Shown here one piece after another: positions 43,796 through 52,882 of a DNA stretch of 64,000 bases; position 1 is the stretch's first letter, and every line of letters starts with the position of its first letter. This stretch comes from Pantoea cypripedii (lineage in GTDB: Bacteria; Pseudomonadota; Gammaproteobacteria; Enterobacterales; Enterobacteriaceae): assembly GCF_011395035.1 (NCBI RefSeq), contig NZ_CP024768.1:1685732-1749731 (forward strand), in the 5' to 3' direction. Made by a program: the position numbers and the translations under genes. Below the pieces are notes generated by a model. That model had not been told where the DNA came from. It saw only the letters and a program-made list of their open reading frames with translations, and ran no database searches.

Positions 43796-43902
43796 TCGAA
43801 ACTCTCCCTTTTTCCAATCACGGTCTGATCTTTGCAAAAAGAAACCCGAGCTGATTTTACTCTGCGCTCAGGGGATTTGCGAGGCGACTCGCACAAACAT
43901 TG

Positions 43903-43918
43903 ATTTTCGAACGAAAAT
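43903..43918. promoter_or_regulatory. Putative DeoR operator, regulator side
   Basis: ATTTTCG-AA-CGAAAAT is a perfect 16-bp inverted repeat, about 108 bp upstream of the regulator start. Confidence 0.65.
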
Positions 43919-43951
43919 ATAAAATCGATATGGAATTGATTTCACAGCAGC

Positions 43952-43983
43952 AAAGCAGCGGCTTTATCCATGCTGCTTTTTTT
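43952..43983 (+). terminator. Orphan terminator in the divergent region
   Basis: AAAGCAGC (43952-43959) and GCTGCTTT (43972-43979) form an 8-bp stem with a 12-nt loop, and the T run reaches seven residues. It points toward the polyol operon but lies upstream of the second operator, with no gene before it on that strand. Confidence 0.6.
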
Positions 43984-44085
43984 GGTATTTAATAAATTTC
44001 AATTAATACAATAATATAAAAATTATTGCGGTAATTTGTATGAAATTTGATCTCACCCACAAACCATTAACAAACGATAGCTTAT

Positions 44086-44101
44086 ATTTTTGTTCGAAAA
44101 T
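44086..44101. promoter_or_regulatory. Putative DeoR operator, operon side
   Basis: ATTTTTGTTCGAAAAT is the reverse complement of the regulator-side operator with one base changed. It lies about 70 bp before the first dehydrogenase gene. Confidence 0.65.
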
Positions 44102-44169
44102 GAATGGCAAGTGTCATCACCTGACCAGCCATAACCAGACCTGTCGACTGACAACCAGGGAGAGTAAGG

Positions 44170-44967
44170 ATGAGTGGGGAATATGATGTAAATCTGCGCT
44201 ACGGCGTGAATACAGACCTGGATCTGACCGGCAAAGTGGCGGTCGTTACCGGTGGCCTCGGTGGGATCGCGATGGCCAGTAACCAGATGCTGTTGGAAAA
44301 AGGTGCCCGCCTGGCGCTGCTTTACCCTCCCTTCGAAAGCGACAAAGTCGCCAGCGTCAGTGACCAGTTTGATGCTGAACGTGTGCTGCTGGTCTGCTGT
44401 GATGTGACCGATCCGCAGTCGGTGGAAGCGGCCTTCTCGCGCGTTGAACAGCATTACGGCCATCTCGATATCCTGGTGAACTGCGCAGGTTACGTGATGT
44501 TGCAACCGGTGCTGGAAACCGAGTTTGCCGAATGGCAGAAGCAAATCGCCGTCAATCTCACCGGGCCTTTTCTCTGCTCTCAGGCGGCAGGCAAACGCAT
44601 GATCCGCGCCGGTCACGGCGGCAAGATCATCAATATTGCCTCGCAGGCCGCATCTATCGCGATTGATAACCATGTGGCCTACACCTCGGCCAAGGCCGGG
44701 CTGTTGGGCATGACCAAAGTGATGGCGAAAGAGTTTGCGCCGCATCGTATTAACGTCAACACCCTGTCGCCGACGGTGGTGCTGACCCCCATGGGTGAGA
44801 AAGCGTGGCGCGGAGAGAAGGGAGAAAAAATGAAAACCCTGATTCCGCTGGGCCGCTTCGCCTACACCGACGAAATCGCCGCTGCGGTGCTGTTTTTCGC
44901 CAGTAACGGCAGCGACATGATCACCGGCGCCGATCTGATGATCGACGGTGGCTTCACCATTTGGTAG
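44170..44967 (+). CDS. SDR-family polyol/sugar dehydrogenase 1
   Basis: This 265-residue short-chain dehydrogenase has a cofactor loop in VAVVTGGLGGIAMA (a degenerate TGxxxGxG), NCAG at the strand-4 end, and catalytic Ser, Tyr and Lys in INIASQAAS and YTSAKAGLLGM. The C-terminal MIDGGFTIW is typical of classical SDRs. It resembles threitol/arabitol-type polyol dehydrogenases by overall character only. It heads an operon with a ribose-type ABC importer and a second SDR, which suggests oxidation of an imported polyol or sugar. Confidence 0.8.
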   Translation: MSGEYDVNLRYGVNTDLDLTGKVAVVTGGLGGIAMASNQMLLEKGARLALLYPPFESDKVASVSDQFDAERVLLVCCDVTDPQSVEAAFSRVEQHYGHLDILVNCAGYVMLQPVLETEFAEWQKQIAVNLTGPFLCSQAAGKRMIRAGHGGKIINIASQAASIAIDNHVAYTSAKAGLLGMTKVMAKEFAPHRINVNTLSPTVVLTPMGEKAWRGEKGEKMKTLIPLGRFAYTDEIAAAVLFFASNGSDMITGADLMIDGGFTIW

Positions 44968-45033
44968 TTCCGCGCCTGCACCAGAGAAGGCGACAACCCT
45001 GCAAACGTAATAATTACAATGAGAGACATCACC

Positions 45034-45969
45034 ATGAAAACCCGTACCCTGCTGTTTACCGCCATTGCCAGCTGTCTGGTATCGCATGTCAGCCTCGCGG
45101 CAGACAAAGGCACCATCATGATTCTGGTGAATTCCCTGGATAACCCGTATTACGCCTCTGAAGCGAAAGGGGCCAACCTGAAGGCGCAGGAACTCGGCTA
45201 TAAAACCAGCGTGCTGTCGCACGGGGAAGATGTAAAAAAACAGAGTGAACTGATCGATGCGGCCATCGGCAAAAAGGTACAGGGGATCGTGCTGGATAAC
45301 GCCGATTCCACCGCCAGCGTCGCAGCGATCAAAAAGGCGAAAGATGCCGGTATTCCGGTGGTGCTGATTAACCGCGAAATCCCGGTTGACGATGTGGCGC
45401 TGGAACAGATCACCCACAACAATTTCCAGGCCGGTTCAGACGTGGCCAACGTGTTTGTCGAGAAAATGGGTGAGAAGGGCAAATACGCGGAGCTGACCTG
45501 TAACCTCGCTGACAACAACTGCGTTACCCGTTCCAAATCCTTCCACCAGGTGCTCGATCAATACCCCGATATGCAGAGCGTGGCGCGTCAGGATGCCAAA
45601 GGCACACTGATCGATGGCAAACGCATTATGGACAGCATCCTGCAAGCCCACCCGGATGTGAAAGGGGTGATCTGCGGCAACGGTCCGGTGGCGCTGGGGG
45701 CGATCGCCGCGCTGAAAGCGGCCGGACGTAATGATGTCACCGTGGTGGGGATTGATGGCAGTAACGACGAACGTGATGCGGTCGAGGCCGGTTCACTGAA
45801 AGCCACGGTGATGCTCCAGGCACAGGCGATTGCCGCACAAGGCGTGACCGATCTGGATAACTATATCCAGAAAGGCACCAAACCCGAGAAACAGCGGGTG
45901 ATGTTCCGCGGCATCCTGATCACCCCGGACAATGCGAAAAACGTTCAGGACTTTAACTACAAATCTTAA
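45034..45969 (+). CDS. Ribose-type ABC transporter sugar-binding protein
   Basis: This 311-residue periplasmic binding protein of the RbsB/Peripla_BP_4 family has a cleavable signal (MKTRTLLFTAIASCLVSHVSLAAD), then GTIMILVNSLDNPYYASEAKGA, VQGIVLDNADS and VVLINREIP as in RbsB. I use the ATG at 45034, spaced from GAGAG; one at 45019 lacks a site. A stem-loop follows the gene. The ligand is probably a polyol or pentose/tetrose, judged from the two dehydrogenases in the operon. Confidence 0.88.
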   Translation: MKTRTLLFTAIASCLVSHVSLAADKGTIMILVNSLDNPYYASEAKGANLKAQELGYKTSVLSHGEDVKKQSELIDAAIGKKVQGIVLDNADSTASVAAIKKAKDAGIPVVLINREIPVDDVALEQITHNNFQAGSDVANVFVEKMGEKGKYAELTCNLADNNCVTRSKSFHQVLDQYPDMQSVARQDAKGTLIDGKRIMDSILQAHPDVKGVICGNGPVALGAIAALKAAGRNDVTVVGIDGSNDERDAVEAGSLKATVMLQAQAIAAQGVTDLDNYIQKGTKPEKQRVMFRGILITPDNAKNVQDFNYKS

Positions 45970-45981
45970 TTTCACGCAGGT

Positions 45982-46000
45982 GCGCCCGCTCGTCGGGCGC
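45982..46000 (+). other. Intercistronic stem-loop after the binding protein gene
   Basis: GCGCCCG and CGGGCGC pair perfectly around CTCGT, with no T run. Such hairpins after binding-protein genes often protect the upstream mRNA and lower expression of downstream genes. Confidence 0.6.
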
Positions 46001-46013
46001 CAGGGAGAATGTG

Positions 46014-46625
46014 ATGTACAGACGACTCTGGCTGCTGCTTCCTGTTGTGATCCTCAGCGGTTGCCGCATTGTGTCGCAGCAGGAGCTGGCCGACCTGAAG
46101 AATCCCCCCAATCCGCACATGACCAATATTGCTGGCACATGGCAACAGAAGCTGGTGCCGCAGGTGGCGCATGATGCGAAGCCACTGGCGCAACTGATGA
46201 AAGAACTGCAATCCGCGAAGGATTTTGACACCGCCTGTAAAACCTATGGTTATCGCAGCCAGGAAGAAAATCCCTGTGTGTTCAGTGTGAGGGTGCAGGG
46301 CGAAGTCACTGGCGTTAACACCACGTCACGCAGTGGAAAAATGACGGTGAAAGATGCGTCCGGCGAAACGGTGACGGTGCAGATGGGGCCGATTATTCGC
46401 GGTACTGCCCTGCGTGATGCTTACAAAGGGTCCAGCTATCAGGACTTCAACGATCAGGTGCTGTTTGGTGACTATGGCCGGGCCATCAATCAACAGGCGT
46501 CCAACATGATGCAGACCTTTAAAGCGAAAACCGGCGATAAAGTGGCGCTGGCTGGCGTGTTCAGCAGCTGGGATATTCCGCAACAGGCACCGGATATCAC
46601 CCCGGCGCAAATCACCCGGCAATAA
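46014..46625 (+). CDS. DUF2291 family lipoprotein
   Basis: This 203-residue protein has a lipoprotein signal (hydrophobic start, lipobox LSGC near residue 17) and a body that matches DUF2291 proteins, which are commonly encoded beside ribose-type ABC importers (VFSVRVQGEVTGVNTTSRSGKM, GPIIRGTALRDA, FNDQVLFGDYGRAIN). The role is unknown; it may assist the importer at the envelope. The ATG at 46014 is placed 6 bp after GGGAG. It lies directly between the binding protein and the ATPase. Confidence 0.75.
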   Translation: MYRRLWLLLPVVILSGCRIVSQQELADLKNPPNPHMTNIAGTWQQKLVPQVAHDAKPLAQLMKELQSAKDFDTACKTYGYRSQEENPCVFSVRVQGEVTGVNTTSRSGKMTVKDASGETVTVQMGPIIRGTALRDAYKGSSYQDFNDQVLFGDYGRAINQQASNMMQTFKAKTGDKVALAGVFSSWDIPQQAPDITPAQITRQ

Positions 46626-46635
46626 GGAGATGGCG

Positions 46636-48168
46636 ATGCAGACTCCTCAGCCCACCGGACAGCCGGATGTGATTATCGAAACCCGCAACGTCTCGCGCAT
46701 CTATCCCGGTGTCACCGCGCTGGACCAGGTCAACTATCGTGTCTACCGCAACAAGGTTAACGTGCTGATTGGCGAAAATGGCGCGGGCAAATCCACAATG
46801 ATGAAAATGCTGGCGGGCGTGGAAACCCCCTCGTCCGGCGAGATTCTGCTCGATGGCGTGCCGGTGACGCTCAGTTCAACCCATCAGGCGGAACAACATG
46901 GTATCAGCATCATCTTTCAGGAGCTGAACCTGTTCCCCAATATGAATGTGATGGACAACATCTTCATCGCCAACGAGTTTTTCCAGCGTGGCGTGATCAA
47001 TGAAAAATATCAGTATGCATTGGCGAAATCCCTGCTGGAGCGACTGGAGCTGGATGTGGATCCCTATGCTCCCCTGGGAGAGTTAGGCATCGGCCATCAG
47101 CAACTGGTGGAGATCGCCCGGGCGCTGTCGAAAGACACGCAGGTGCTGATTATGGATGAACCCACCAGCGCCCTGAGCCAGTCCGAGGTCAAAGTGCTGT
47201 TTAACGTGATTGAGCAACTGAAGCGGCGTGGCGTCACCATCATCTATATCTCGCACCGGCTGGAGGAGCTGATGGAGATTGGTGACCATATCACCATCTT
47301 CCGTGACGGACGTTTTATCAGCGAACGCGAAGTCCGTGATGCCTCCATTCCGTGGATCATTGAACAGATGGTCGGTGACAAGAAAAAGCATTTTGATTAC
47401 CAGCCTGCGCCACAGGGCGAGACGGTGCTCAATGTCACCGGGCTGACGGCGTTACATCAGAACGGCGGCTACAAACTGAATGATGTGTCGTTTTCATTAC
47501 GCAAAGGTGAGGTTATCGGCATCTATGGCCTGCTGGGCGCCGGGCGTACCGAGTTGTTCAAGGGGCTGATTGGCATGATGCATTGCCAGTCGGGCAGCGT
47601 CTGTCTGAACGGTGCCATCCTCGACAAACAAAACTTCCAGCAGCGATTGAAAAAAGGCATCACCCTGGTGCCGGAAGATCGTCAGACCGAGGGCGTGGTA
47701 CAGCTGATGTCGATCACCGCCAACATGACCCTCACTGAACTCAGTCTGCGTGGATTTCGTCGTGCGCTGCGGCTGCTCAATCCGCAGCAGGAGCAGCGCC
47801 GGGTGGATGAGATGATCAGTCAGCTGGCGATTAAAGTCAGCGATGCCGAACTTCCCATCACCTCACTCAGCGGCGGGAACCAGCAAAAAGTGGTGCTGGG
47901 CAAAGCGCTGATGACCGGTCCGCAGGTGGTGCTACTGGATGAACCCACGCGCGGCATTGACGTTGGGGCGAAAACCGATGTCTACCACCTGATTGGCAAC
48001 CTGGCGCAACGTGGGCTGGCGGTGATGTTCTCTTCCTCCGAGCTGGATGAAGTGATGGCACTGGCTGACCGTATTCTGGTGATGGCCGATGGCCGTATCA
48101 CCGCCGATCTGCCCCGAAGCGAAGCGACCAGAGAAGCCCTGATTAGCGCTTCGACACCGCATGATTAA
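46636..48168 (+). CDS. Ribose-type ABC transporter ATPase (two nucleotide-binding domains)
   Basis: This 510-residue RbsA-like tandem ATPase has in its first half Walker A GENGAGKST, the signature replaced by LGIGHQQLVEIARAL, and Walker B VLIMDEPTSAL. The second half has a degenerate Walker A (YGLLGAGRTEL), the signature SGGNQQKVVLGKAL and Walker B VVLLDEPTRGIDVGAK. This asymmetry is normal for the family. The start is set 6 bp after AAGGAG. It powers the importer. Confidence 0.93.
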   Translation: MQTPQPTGQPDVIIETRNVSRIYPGVTALDQVNYRVYRNKVNVLIGENGAGKSTMMKMLAGVETPSSGEILLDGVPVTLSSTHQAEQHGISIIFQELNLFPNMNVMDNIFIANEFFQRGVINEKYQYALAKSLLERLELDVDPYAPLGELGIGHQQLVEIARALSKDTQVLIMDEPTSALSQSEVKVLFNVIEQLKRRGVTIIYISHRLEELMEIGDHITIFRDGRFISEREVRDASIPWIIEQMVGDKKKHFDYQPAPQGETVLNVTGLTALHQNGGYKLNDVSFSLRKGEVIGIYGLLGAGRTELFKGLIGMMHCQSGSVCLNGAILDKQNFQQRLKKGITLVPEDRQTEGVVQLMSITANMTLTELSLRGFRRALRLLNPQQEQRRVDEMISQLAIKVSDAELPITSLSGGNQQKVVLGKALMTGPQVVLLDEPTRGIDVGAKTDVYHLIGNLAQRGLAVMFSSSELDEVMALADRILVMADGRITADLPRSEATREALISASTPHD

Positions 48169-48180
48169 GTGAGGCAAACA

Positions 48181-49248
48181 ATGAATCAAAAATATCTGCT
48201 GTATATGTATTTACTGAAGGCGCGAACCTTTATTGCCTTGCTGATCGTCGTCGGCTTCTTCAGCGTGATGGTGCCGAACTTTCTCACCACCTCCAACCTG
48301 TTGATCATGACACAACATGTGGCAATTACCGGCTTACTGGCCATCGGCATGACGCTGGTGATCCTGACCGGGGGCATTGATTTGTCGGTGGGGGCGGTAG
48401 CCGGGATTTGCGGCATGGTGGCGGGGGCATTGCTCACCAATGGTCTGCCGCTGTGGGGCGGTAACGTGATGTTCTTCAACGTCCCGGAAGTGATCCTGCT
48501 GGTGGCGCTGTTTGGCATCGCCCTCGGCCTGGTCAATGGCGCGGTGGTGACGCGACTCGGCGTGGCTCCCTTTATCTGCACCCTCGGCATGATGTATGTG
48601 GCACGCGGCTCGGCACTGCTGTTTAACGATGGCAGCACCTACGCCAACCTGGTGGGGATGCCGGAATTGGGCAATACCGGTTTTGCTTTGCTGGGTTCGG
48701 GTACCGTACTGGGCATCTATATCCCGATCTGGCTGATGGTGGGTTTCCTGCTACTCGGCCTCTATCTGACGCGCAAAACGCCACTCGGTCGTTATATCTA
48801 CGCCACCGGCGGCAATGAATCGGCTGCCCGGCTGGCCGGTGTGCCAATCATCAAGGTGAAGGTGTTTGTCTATGCCTTCTCTGGCCTGTGTGCGGCGCTG
48901 GTGGGGCTGGTGGTGGCATCACAGTTACAAACCGCGCATCCGATGACCGGCAACATGTTCGAGATGGACGCCATCGGGGCCACGGTGCTGGGCGGCACGG
49001 CGCTGGCGGGCGGACGCGGTCGGGTGTCCGGCTCGATTATCGGCGCATTCGTTATCGTCTTCCTTGCCGATGGCATGGTGATGATGGGCGTCAGCGATTT
49101 CTGGCAGATGGTGATCAAAGGCCTGGTGATTGTTACCGCCGTGGTTATCGATCAGTTCCAGCAAAAATTACAAAGCAAGGTGGTGCTGCTGCGCAGACAT
49201 GAAAAAAAGCAGCAATCAGCCGCCCTGTCTGAAGTCACTCACGGATAA
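48181..49248 (+). CDS. Ribose-type ABC transporter permease
   Basis: This 355-residue RbsC-family permease has about ten hydrophobic segments. Characteristic parts are LAIGMTLVILTGGIDLSVGAVAG, GLVNGAVVTRLGVAPFICTLGMM, YATGGNESAARLAGV and GATVLGGTALAGGRGRVSGSIIGA. I choose the ATG at 48181, after GTGAGG. It ends 11 bp before the second dehydrogenase gene. Confidence 0.92.
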   Translation: MNQKYLLYMYLLKARTFIALLIVVGFFSVMVPNFLTTSNLLIMTQHVAITGLLAIGMTLVILTGGIDLSVGAVAGICGMVAGALLTNGLPLWGGNVMFFNVPEVILLVALFGIALGLVNGAVVTRLGVAPFICTLGMMYVARGSALLFNDGSTYANLVGMPELGNTGFALLGSGTVLGIYIPIWLMVGFLLLGLYLTRKTPLGRYIYATGGNESAARLAGVPIIKVKVFVYAFSGLCAALVGLVVASQLQTAHPMTGNMFEMDAIGATVLGGTALAGGRGRVSGSIIGAFVIVFLADGMVMMGVSDFWQMVIKGLVIVTAVVIDQFQQKLQSKVVLLRRHEKKQQSAALSEVTHG

Positions 49249-49259
49249 CAGGAGGCAAT

Positions 49260-50057
49260 ATGACACGCGATTTTAGTGGAAAAACAGTGGTGATTACCGG
49301 AGCCTGCCGCGGCATTGGGGCAGGTATCGCCGAACGTTTTGCCCGTGACGGCGCGCGGTTGGTGATGGTGTCAAATGCCGAGCGGGTATTTGCCACGGCT
49401 GAGAAATTAACGCAGCAGTATGGCAGCGAGATCCTCGCGCTTCAGGCGGATATCACCAATGAAACGGAAGTGCAGCAACTATATCAGCAGGCCGCCGGGC
49501 GCTTTGGCAGCATTGATGTCTCAATCCAGAACGCGGGGGTGATCACCATTGATCGCTTTGACAGCATGCCGAAAAGTGATTTTGAAAAGATTCTGGCGGT
49601 GAATACCACCGGCGTCTGGTTGTGCTGCCGTGAGGCGGCAAAATATATGGTGAAGCAGGGGAGCGGCAGTCTGATCAATACCTCCTCCGGGCAGGGGCGG
49701 CAGGGATTTATCTACACGCCGCACTACGCTGCCAGCAAGATGGGGGTCATCGGCATTACGCAAAGTCTGGCGCTGGAACTGGCCCCCTGGCACATAACCG
49801 TGAATGCGTTTTGCCCCGGCATTATTGAGAGCGAAATGTGGGACTATAACGACCGCGTCTGGGGCGAGATCCTCAGCAACGACAAGAAACACTATGGCAA
49901 AGGTGAACTGATGGCGGAGTGGGTGGAAAATATCCCACTGAAACGCGCCGGACAGCCGCAGGACGTTGCCGGGCTGGTGGCGTTTCTGGCATCGGATGAT
50001 GCGCGTTATATCACCGGGCAAACCATCAATGTGGACGGTGGATTGATATTTTCGTAA
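49260..50057 (+). CDS. SDR-family polyol/sugar dehydrogenase 2
   Basis: This 265-residue classical short-chain dehydrogenase has the intact cofactor motif TGACRGIGAGIA, QNAG, and catalytic Ser, Tyr and Lys in INTSSGQGRQG and YAASKMGVIG. The C-terminal GQTINVDGGLIFS is typical. It resembles sorbitol/galactitol-type dehydrogenases more than the first SDR does. As last gene of the operon it may carry out a second oxidation. No kinase, aldolase or isomerase is in the cluster. Confidence 0.82.
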   Translation: MTRDFSGKTVVITGACRGIGAGIAERFARDGARLVMVSNAERVFATAEKLTQQYGSEILALQADITNETEVQQLYQQAAGRFGSIDVSIQNAGVITIDRFDSMPKSDFEKILAVNTTGVWLCCREAAKYMVKQGSGSLINTSSGQGRQGFIYTPHYAASKMGVIGITQSLALELAPWHITVNAFCPGIIESEMWDYNDRVWGEILSNDKKHYGKGELMAEWVENIPLKRAGQPQDVAGLVAFLASDDARYITGQTINVDGGLIFS

Positions 50058-50102
50058 ACAACGTGTGGGGTCGTGACTATCATCCTCAACGTCAATTCCC
50101 CT

Positions 50103-50154
50103 GGTGCGAATGAATTCGCACCCTACGTCTGTAGGGTCGGCATTTATGCCGACC
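50103..50154. repeat. Double-hairpin repeat, family B
   Basis: GGTGCGAATGAATTCGCACC and GGTCGGCATTTATGCCGACC joined by CTAC-GTCT-GTAG, just after the polyol operon. Confidence 0.85.
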
Positions 50155-50290
50155 TGGTAAATACTGCCCAGGATTCGATTGGCTAATCAGACAGAGTCGC
50201 ACTGCGCAAATTCAGAAATATGTTAAGGTTACCTTTACGCTGTTTTGTGAGAGACCTCTAATTTTTATCTGAATCGAACCTGATTTCGTT

Positions 50291-51727
50291 ATGCGACCAG
50301 CTGTTTTGCTACCTCAATCTCTGCGTTTTACCCTCGGTGCTGCGGCACTGCTCATCACTGTGCCTGCGGCTCAGGCGCTGGTGACCGACAACAACATTTC
50401 CGCTACCCCATTTGGTGACCCGGCGCATTTCGTGAAGATGGCCGATGATTTACCCGCCCTCGGCTACCAGGCTGACAGTGATAACCTGGCGAAAAAGCTG
50501 GCGGATATGGCGAAAAGTATCGGTGAAGCCAGCGAAAGCAACAGCGATACCACTTTTGGTCATCAGGCGGGCGTCTGGGCATTTAATCATTTTCGCGATG
50601 AGGTGGCAGAGCGGGTAGCGAGCGAAGGGCAGTCAATACTCTCACCTTACGGCACGGCGCAGATTGATTTTAACGTCGATATGGACGGCAATTTTACCGG
50701 CAGCGGTGCCGAATTGCTGACGCCCTGGGCCGATCGCCAGCGTTATCTCACCTTCAGCCAGCTGGGATTTCACCAGACGGATGATGGTCTGGTGGCTAAC
50801 GCCGGGCTGGGTCAGCGCTGGACGGCGGGTAACTGGCTGCTCGGTTACAACGCTTTTGTCGATCATATGTTCGAGAGTAGCTTGCAGCGCGGTTCGCTGG
50901 GCACAGAAGCCTGGGCCGATTATCTGCGTTTTTCGGCTAATTACTATTATCCGCTCTCGGGCTGGCACAACGGCGATCCTAATCAGCAGCAGCGCATGGC
51001 GCATGGTTATGATTTCACCACTCAGGGTTACCTGCCGTTTTATCGTCAGCTCGGCGTCTCGGTCAGCTGGGAGCAGTATCTGGGACAGGATGTGGATCTG
51101 TTTAACTCTGGCACCCGCTATCACAACCCCTCAGCGCTGACCTTCGGTCTTTCCTATACGCCCGTCCCGCTGGTTACTGTTTCCGCCAGCCACAAAACCA
51201 GTAATGAAGGGGAGAGCCAGGACCAGTTTGGCCTGCGGCTGAATTATCGTTTTGGCGTGGCCTTAAGCCAGCAGCTGGATGCGGGTAATGTGGCTGCTGC
51301 CCGTTCGCTCCGGGGTAGCCGCTACGACACGGTCACGCGTAATTACACGCCGGTCATGGCGTACCGTCAGCGCAAAACGTTATCGGTATTTCTTGCCACA
51401 CCGCCGTGGCAGCTGAGTGGCGGTGAGAATTTGTCGTTGAAGCTGCAAATCCGCTCGGTCAATCCGATTATCGCGGTCAGCTGGCAGGGCGATACCCAGG
51501 CACTGAGCCTGACCCCTCCCGCCAATCCTCATGATCCGCAGGGCTGGAGCATCATTATGCCCGCATGGGACAACACGTCCGGGGCGAGCAACAACTTTCG
51601 TCTCGCGGTAACGCTGGAGGACAGTAAACATAATCGGGTGACGTCTAACTGGATTACGTTACAGCTGCAACAGCCGTTCACGCTGAATCCGACCGAAGAC
51701 ACCCGTTTTGACGTGCTGGAACCGTAA
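50291..51727 (+). CDS. ychO: YchO-like inverse autotransporter (intimin/invasin-type barrel)
   Basis: This 478-residue outer-membrane protein has a signal peptide ending near PAAQA. A short linker leads to the inverse-autotransporter beta-barrel (FNHFRDEVAERVASEGQSILSPYG, YLTFSQLGFHQTDDGLVANAGLGQRW, NWLLGYNAFVDHMFE, YPLSGWH). One short C-terminal Ig-like domain follows (YRQRKTLSVFLATPPW to the end). Length and order match E. coli YchO, which lacks the long adhesive arm of intimins. The role is probably adhesion or surface structure. Confidence 0.85.
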   Translation: MRPAVLLPQSLRFTLGAAALLITVPAAQALVTDNNISATPFGDPAHFVKMADDLPALGYQADSDNLAKKLADMAKSIGEASESNSDTTFGHQAGVWAFNHFRDEVAERVASEGQSILSPYGTAQIDFNVDMDGNFTGSGAELLTPWADRQRYLTFSQLGFHQTDDGLVANAGLGQRWTAGNWLLGYNAFVDHMFESSLQRGSLGTEAWADYLRFSANYYYPLSGWHNGDPNQQQRMAHGYDFTTQGYLPFYRQLGVSVSWEQYLGQDVDLFNSGTRYHNPSALTFGLSYTPVPLVTVSASHKTSNEGESQDQFGLRLNYRFGVALSQQLDAGNVAAARSLRGSRYDTVTRNYTPVMAYRQRKTLSVFLATPPWQLSGGENLSLKLQIRSVNPIIAVSWQGDTQALSLTPPANPHDPQGWSIIMPAWDNTSGASNNFRLAVTLEDSKHNRVTSNWITLQLQQPFTLNPTEDTRFDVLEP

Positions 51728-51731
51728 AAGA

Positions 51732-51755
51732 AAAGGGCAGCTTGCGCTGCCCTTT
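51732..51755. terminator. Terminator between ychO and the porin gene
   Basis: AAAGGGCAGC (51732-51741) pairs with GCTGCCCTTT (51746-51755) around TTGC. The minus-strand side is followed by a T-rich stretch (TCTTTTAC), so it best serves the porin transcript. Confidence 0.65.
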
Positions 51756-51802
51756 GGGGCGTCCGGTTGACACGGGCCGGACGACAATGAGGGTAAACCT
51801 GA

Positions 51803-52882
51803 TTAGAACTGGTACACCAGACCCACCGCAGTGATGTCGTCGGTAGCCAGACCCAGCGGGTTGTTGTCCTTCAACAGGTTGATGCGGTATTCCGCATAAG
51901 CAGACATGTTTTTGTTGAAGTAGTAAGTTGCACCAATTGAGGTGTACTTGATGATGTCTGCATCGCCGATGCTCTCAATGTCTTTACCTTTCGAAGACAC
52001 GTAGCCCACAGACGGACGGAAACCGTTCAGGAACTGATACTGTGCAACCGCTTCGAAGTTCACCGCTTTGTTGGCGAAACCACCAGAAATCGGCGTGGCA
52101 TTCATGGTCTGACCATACATGGTCGCCAGATAGATCTGGTTAGCGTCGTATTTGATCGCGGTTGCCCAGTGCTGCGCTTTATCACCGTGACCACGGGTAG
52201 CGGCATTCTGCGTCTCAGTACGATCCAGGCTGGCGTAGGCACCGACCAGGCTCAGACCGAAGTCGAAATCGTAAGAAGTCGACAGGGCGAAACCGTCACC
52301 ATTCGAACGACGAACCGCGATGGTCGAATAATCGGTACGGTCGTTTTTGCCTTCATACTGAGCGGCAATGTTCAGGCCTTTAACCAGACCGAAGAAATCT
52401 TTGTTACGCCAGGTCAGCACGCCAGTAGAGCGGCCAGACAGGAAGGCGTCGGTGTAACCAGAGTCACCGCCGAAGAATGGCAGCATATCGGTGTAACCCA
52501 GCACGTCATAAACCAGACCGTAGTTACGACCGTAGTCCAGCGAGCCAAACTCACCATATTTCAGGCCCGCGTAACCCAGACGGGTACGGTTGCCGGTTTG
52601 TGAATCGGTGCCGCCTTCAGAGTTGCTCAGGCTGTATTGATACTGCCAGAAACCATAGCCGGTCAGCTGGTCAGTAATTTTGGTTTCGCCTTTGAAACCC
52701 AGACGGGTGTAAGAGGAGGTTTCACCGTTATTGTTGTCATCGTCAGAGAACAGGTGTGAAACGTTGATTTTCCCGACCAGGTCAAGTTTGTTGCCATCTT
52801 TGTTATAGATTTCTGCGGCGTGAGCAGTAGAAAGTCCCAGCAGTAACGGCATTACTGCTGCCAGTAAAGAACGCTTCATCAT
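51803..52882 (-). CDS. OmpF/OmpC-type general porin
   Basis: This 359-residue trimeric outer-membrane porin has a signal peptide (MMKRSLLAAVMPLLLGLSTAHAAE). The first strand AEIYNKDGNKLDLVGKINVSHLF is typical. The constriction-loop region has GGDSGYTDAFLSGRSTGVLTW (PEFGG/F-D-like element), and the last strand ITAVGLVYQF ends in the required C-terminal Phe. It admits small hydrophilic solutes. Which of OmpF, OmpC or PhoE it matches best cannot be settled by eye. The long AT-rich upstream region fits OmpR control. Confidence 0.9.
   Translation of the reverse strand: MMKRSLLAAVMPLLLGLSTAHAAEIYNKDGNKLDLVGKINVSHLFSDDDNNNGETSSYTRLGFKGETKITDQLTGYGFWQYQYSLSNSEGGTDSQTGNRTRLGYAGLKYGEFGSLDYGRNYGLVYDVLGYTDMLPFFGGDSGYTDAFLSGRSTGVLTWRNKDFFGLVKGLNIAAQYEGKNDRTDYSTIAVRRSNGDGFALSTSYDFDFGLSLVGAYASLDRTETQNAATRGHGDKAQHWATAIKYDANQIYLATMYGQTMNATPISGGFANKAVNFEAVAQYQFLNGFRPSVGYVSSKGKDIESIGDADIIKYTSIGATYYFNKNMSAYAEYRINLLKDNNPLGLATDDITAVGLVYQF

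Larger units (their letters stand above)
43796..44169. other. Divergent control region between deoR-type gene and polyol operon
   Basis: 374 bp without a gene. It contains two matched operators (43903-43918 and 44086-44101), a rho-independent terminator pointing rightward (43952-43983) and an AT-rich stretch (43984-44050). Confidence 0.6.

Noticed and set aside
44053..45417. Open 454-codon minus-strand frame across the first dehydrogenase and binding protein genes
   Set aside because: It runs antisense across two genes and an operator region, with His/Gln/Arg-rich shadow composition and no ribosome site.
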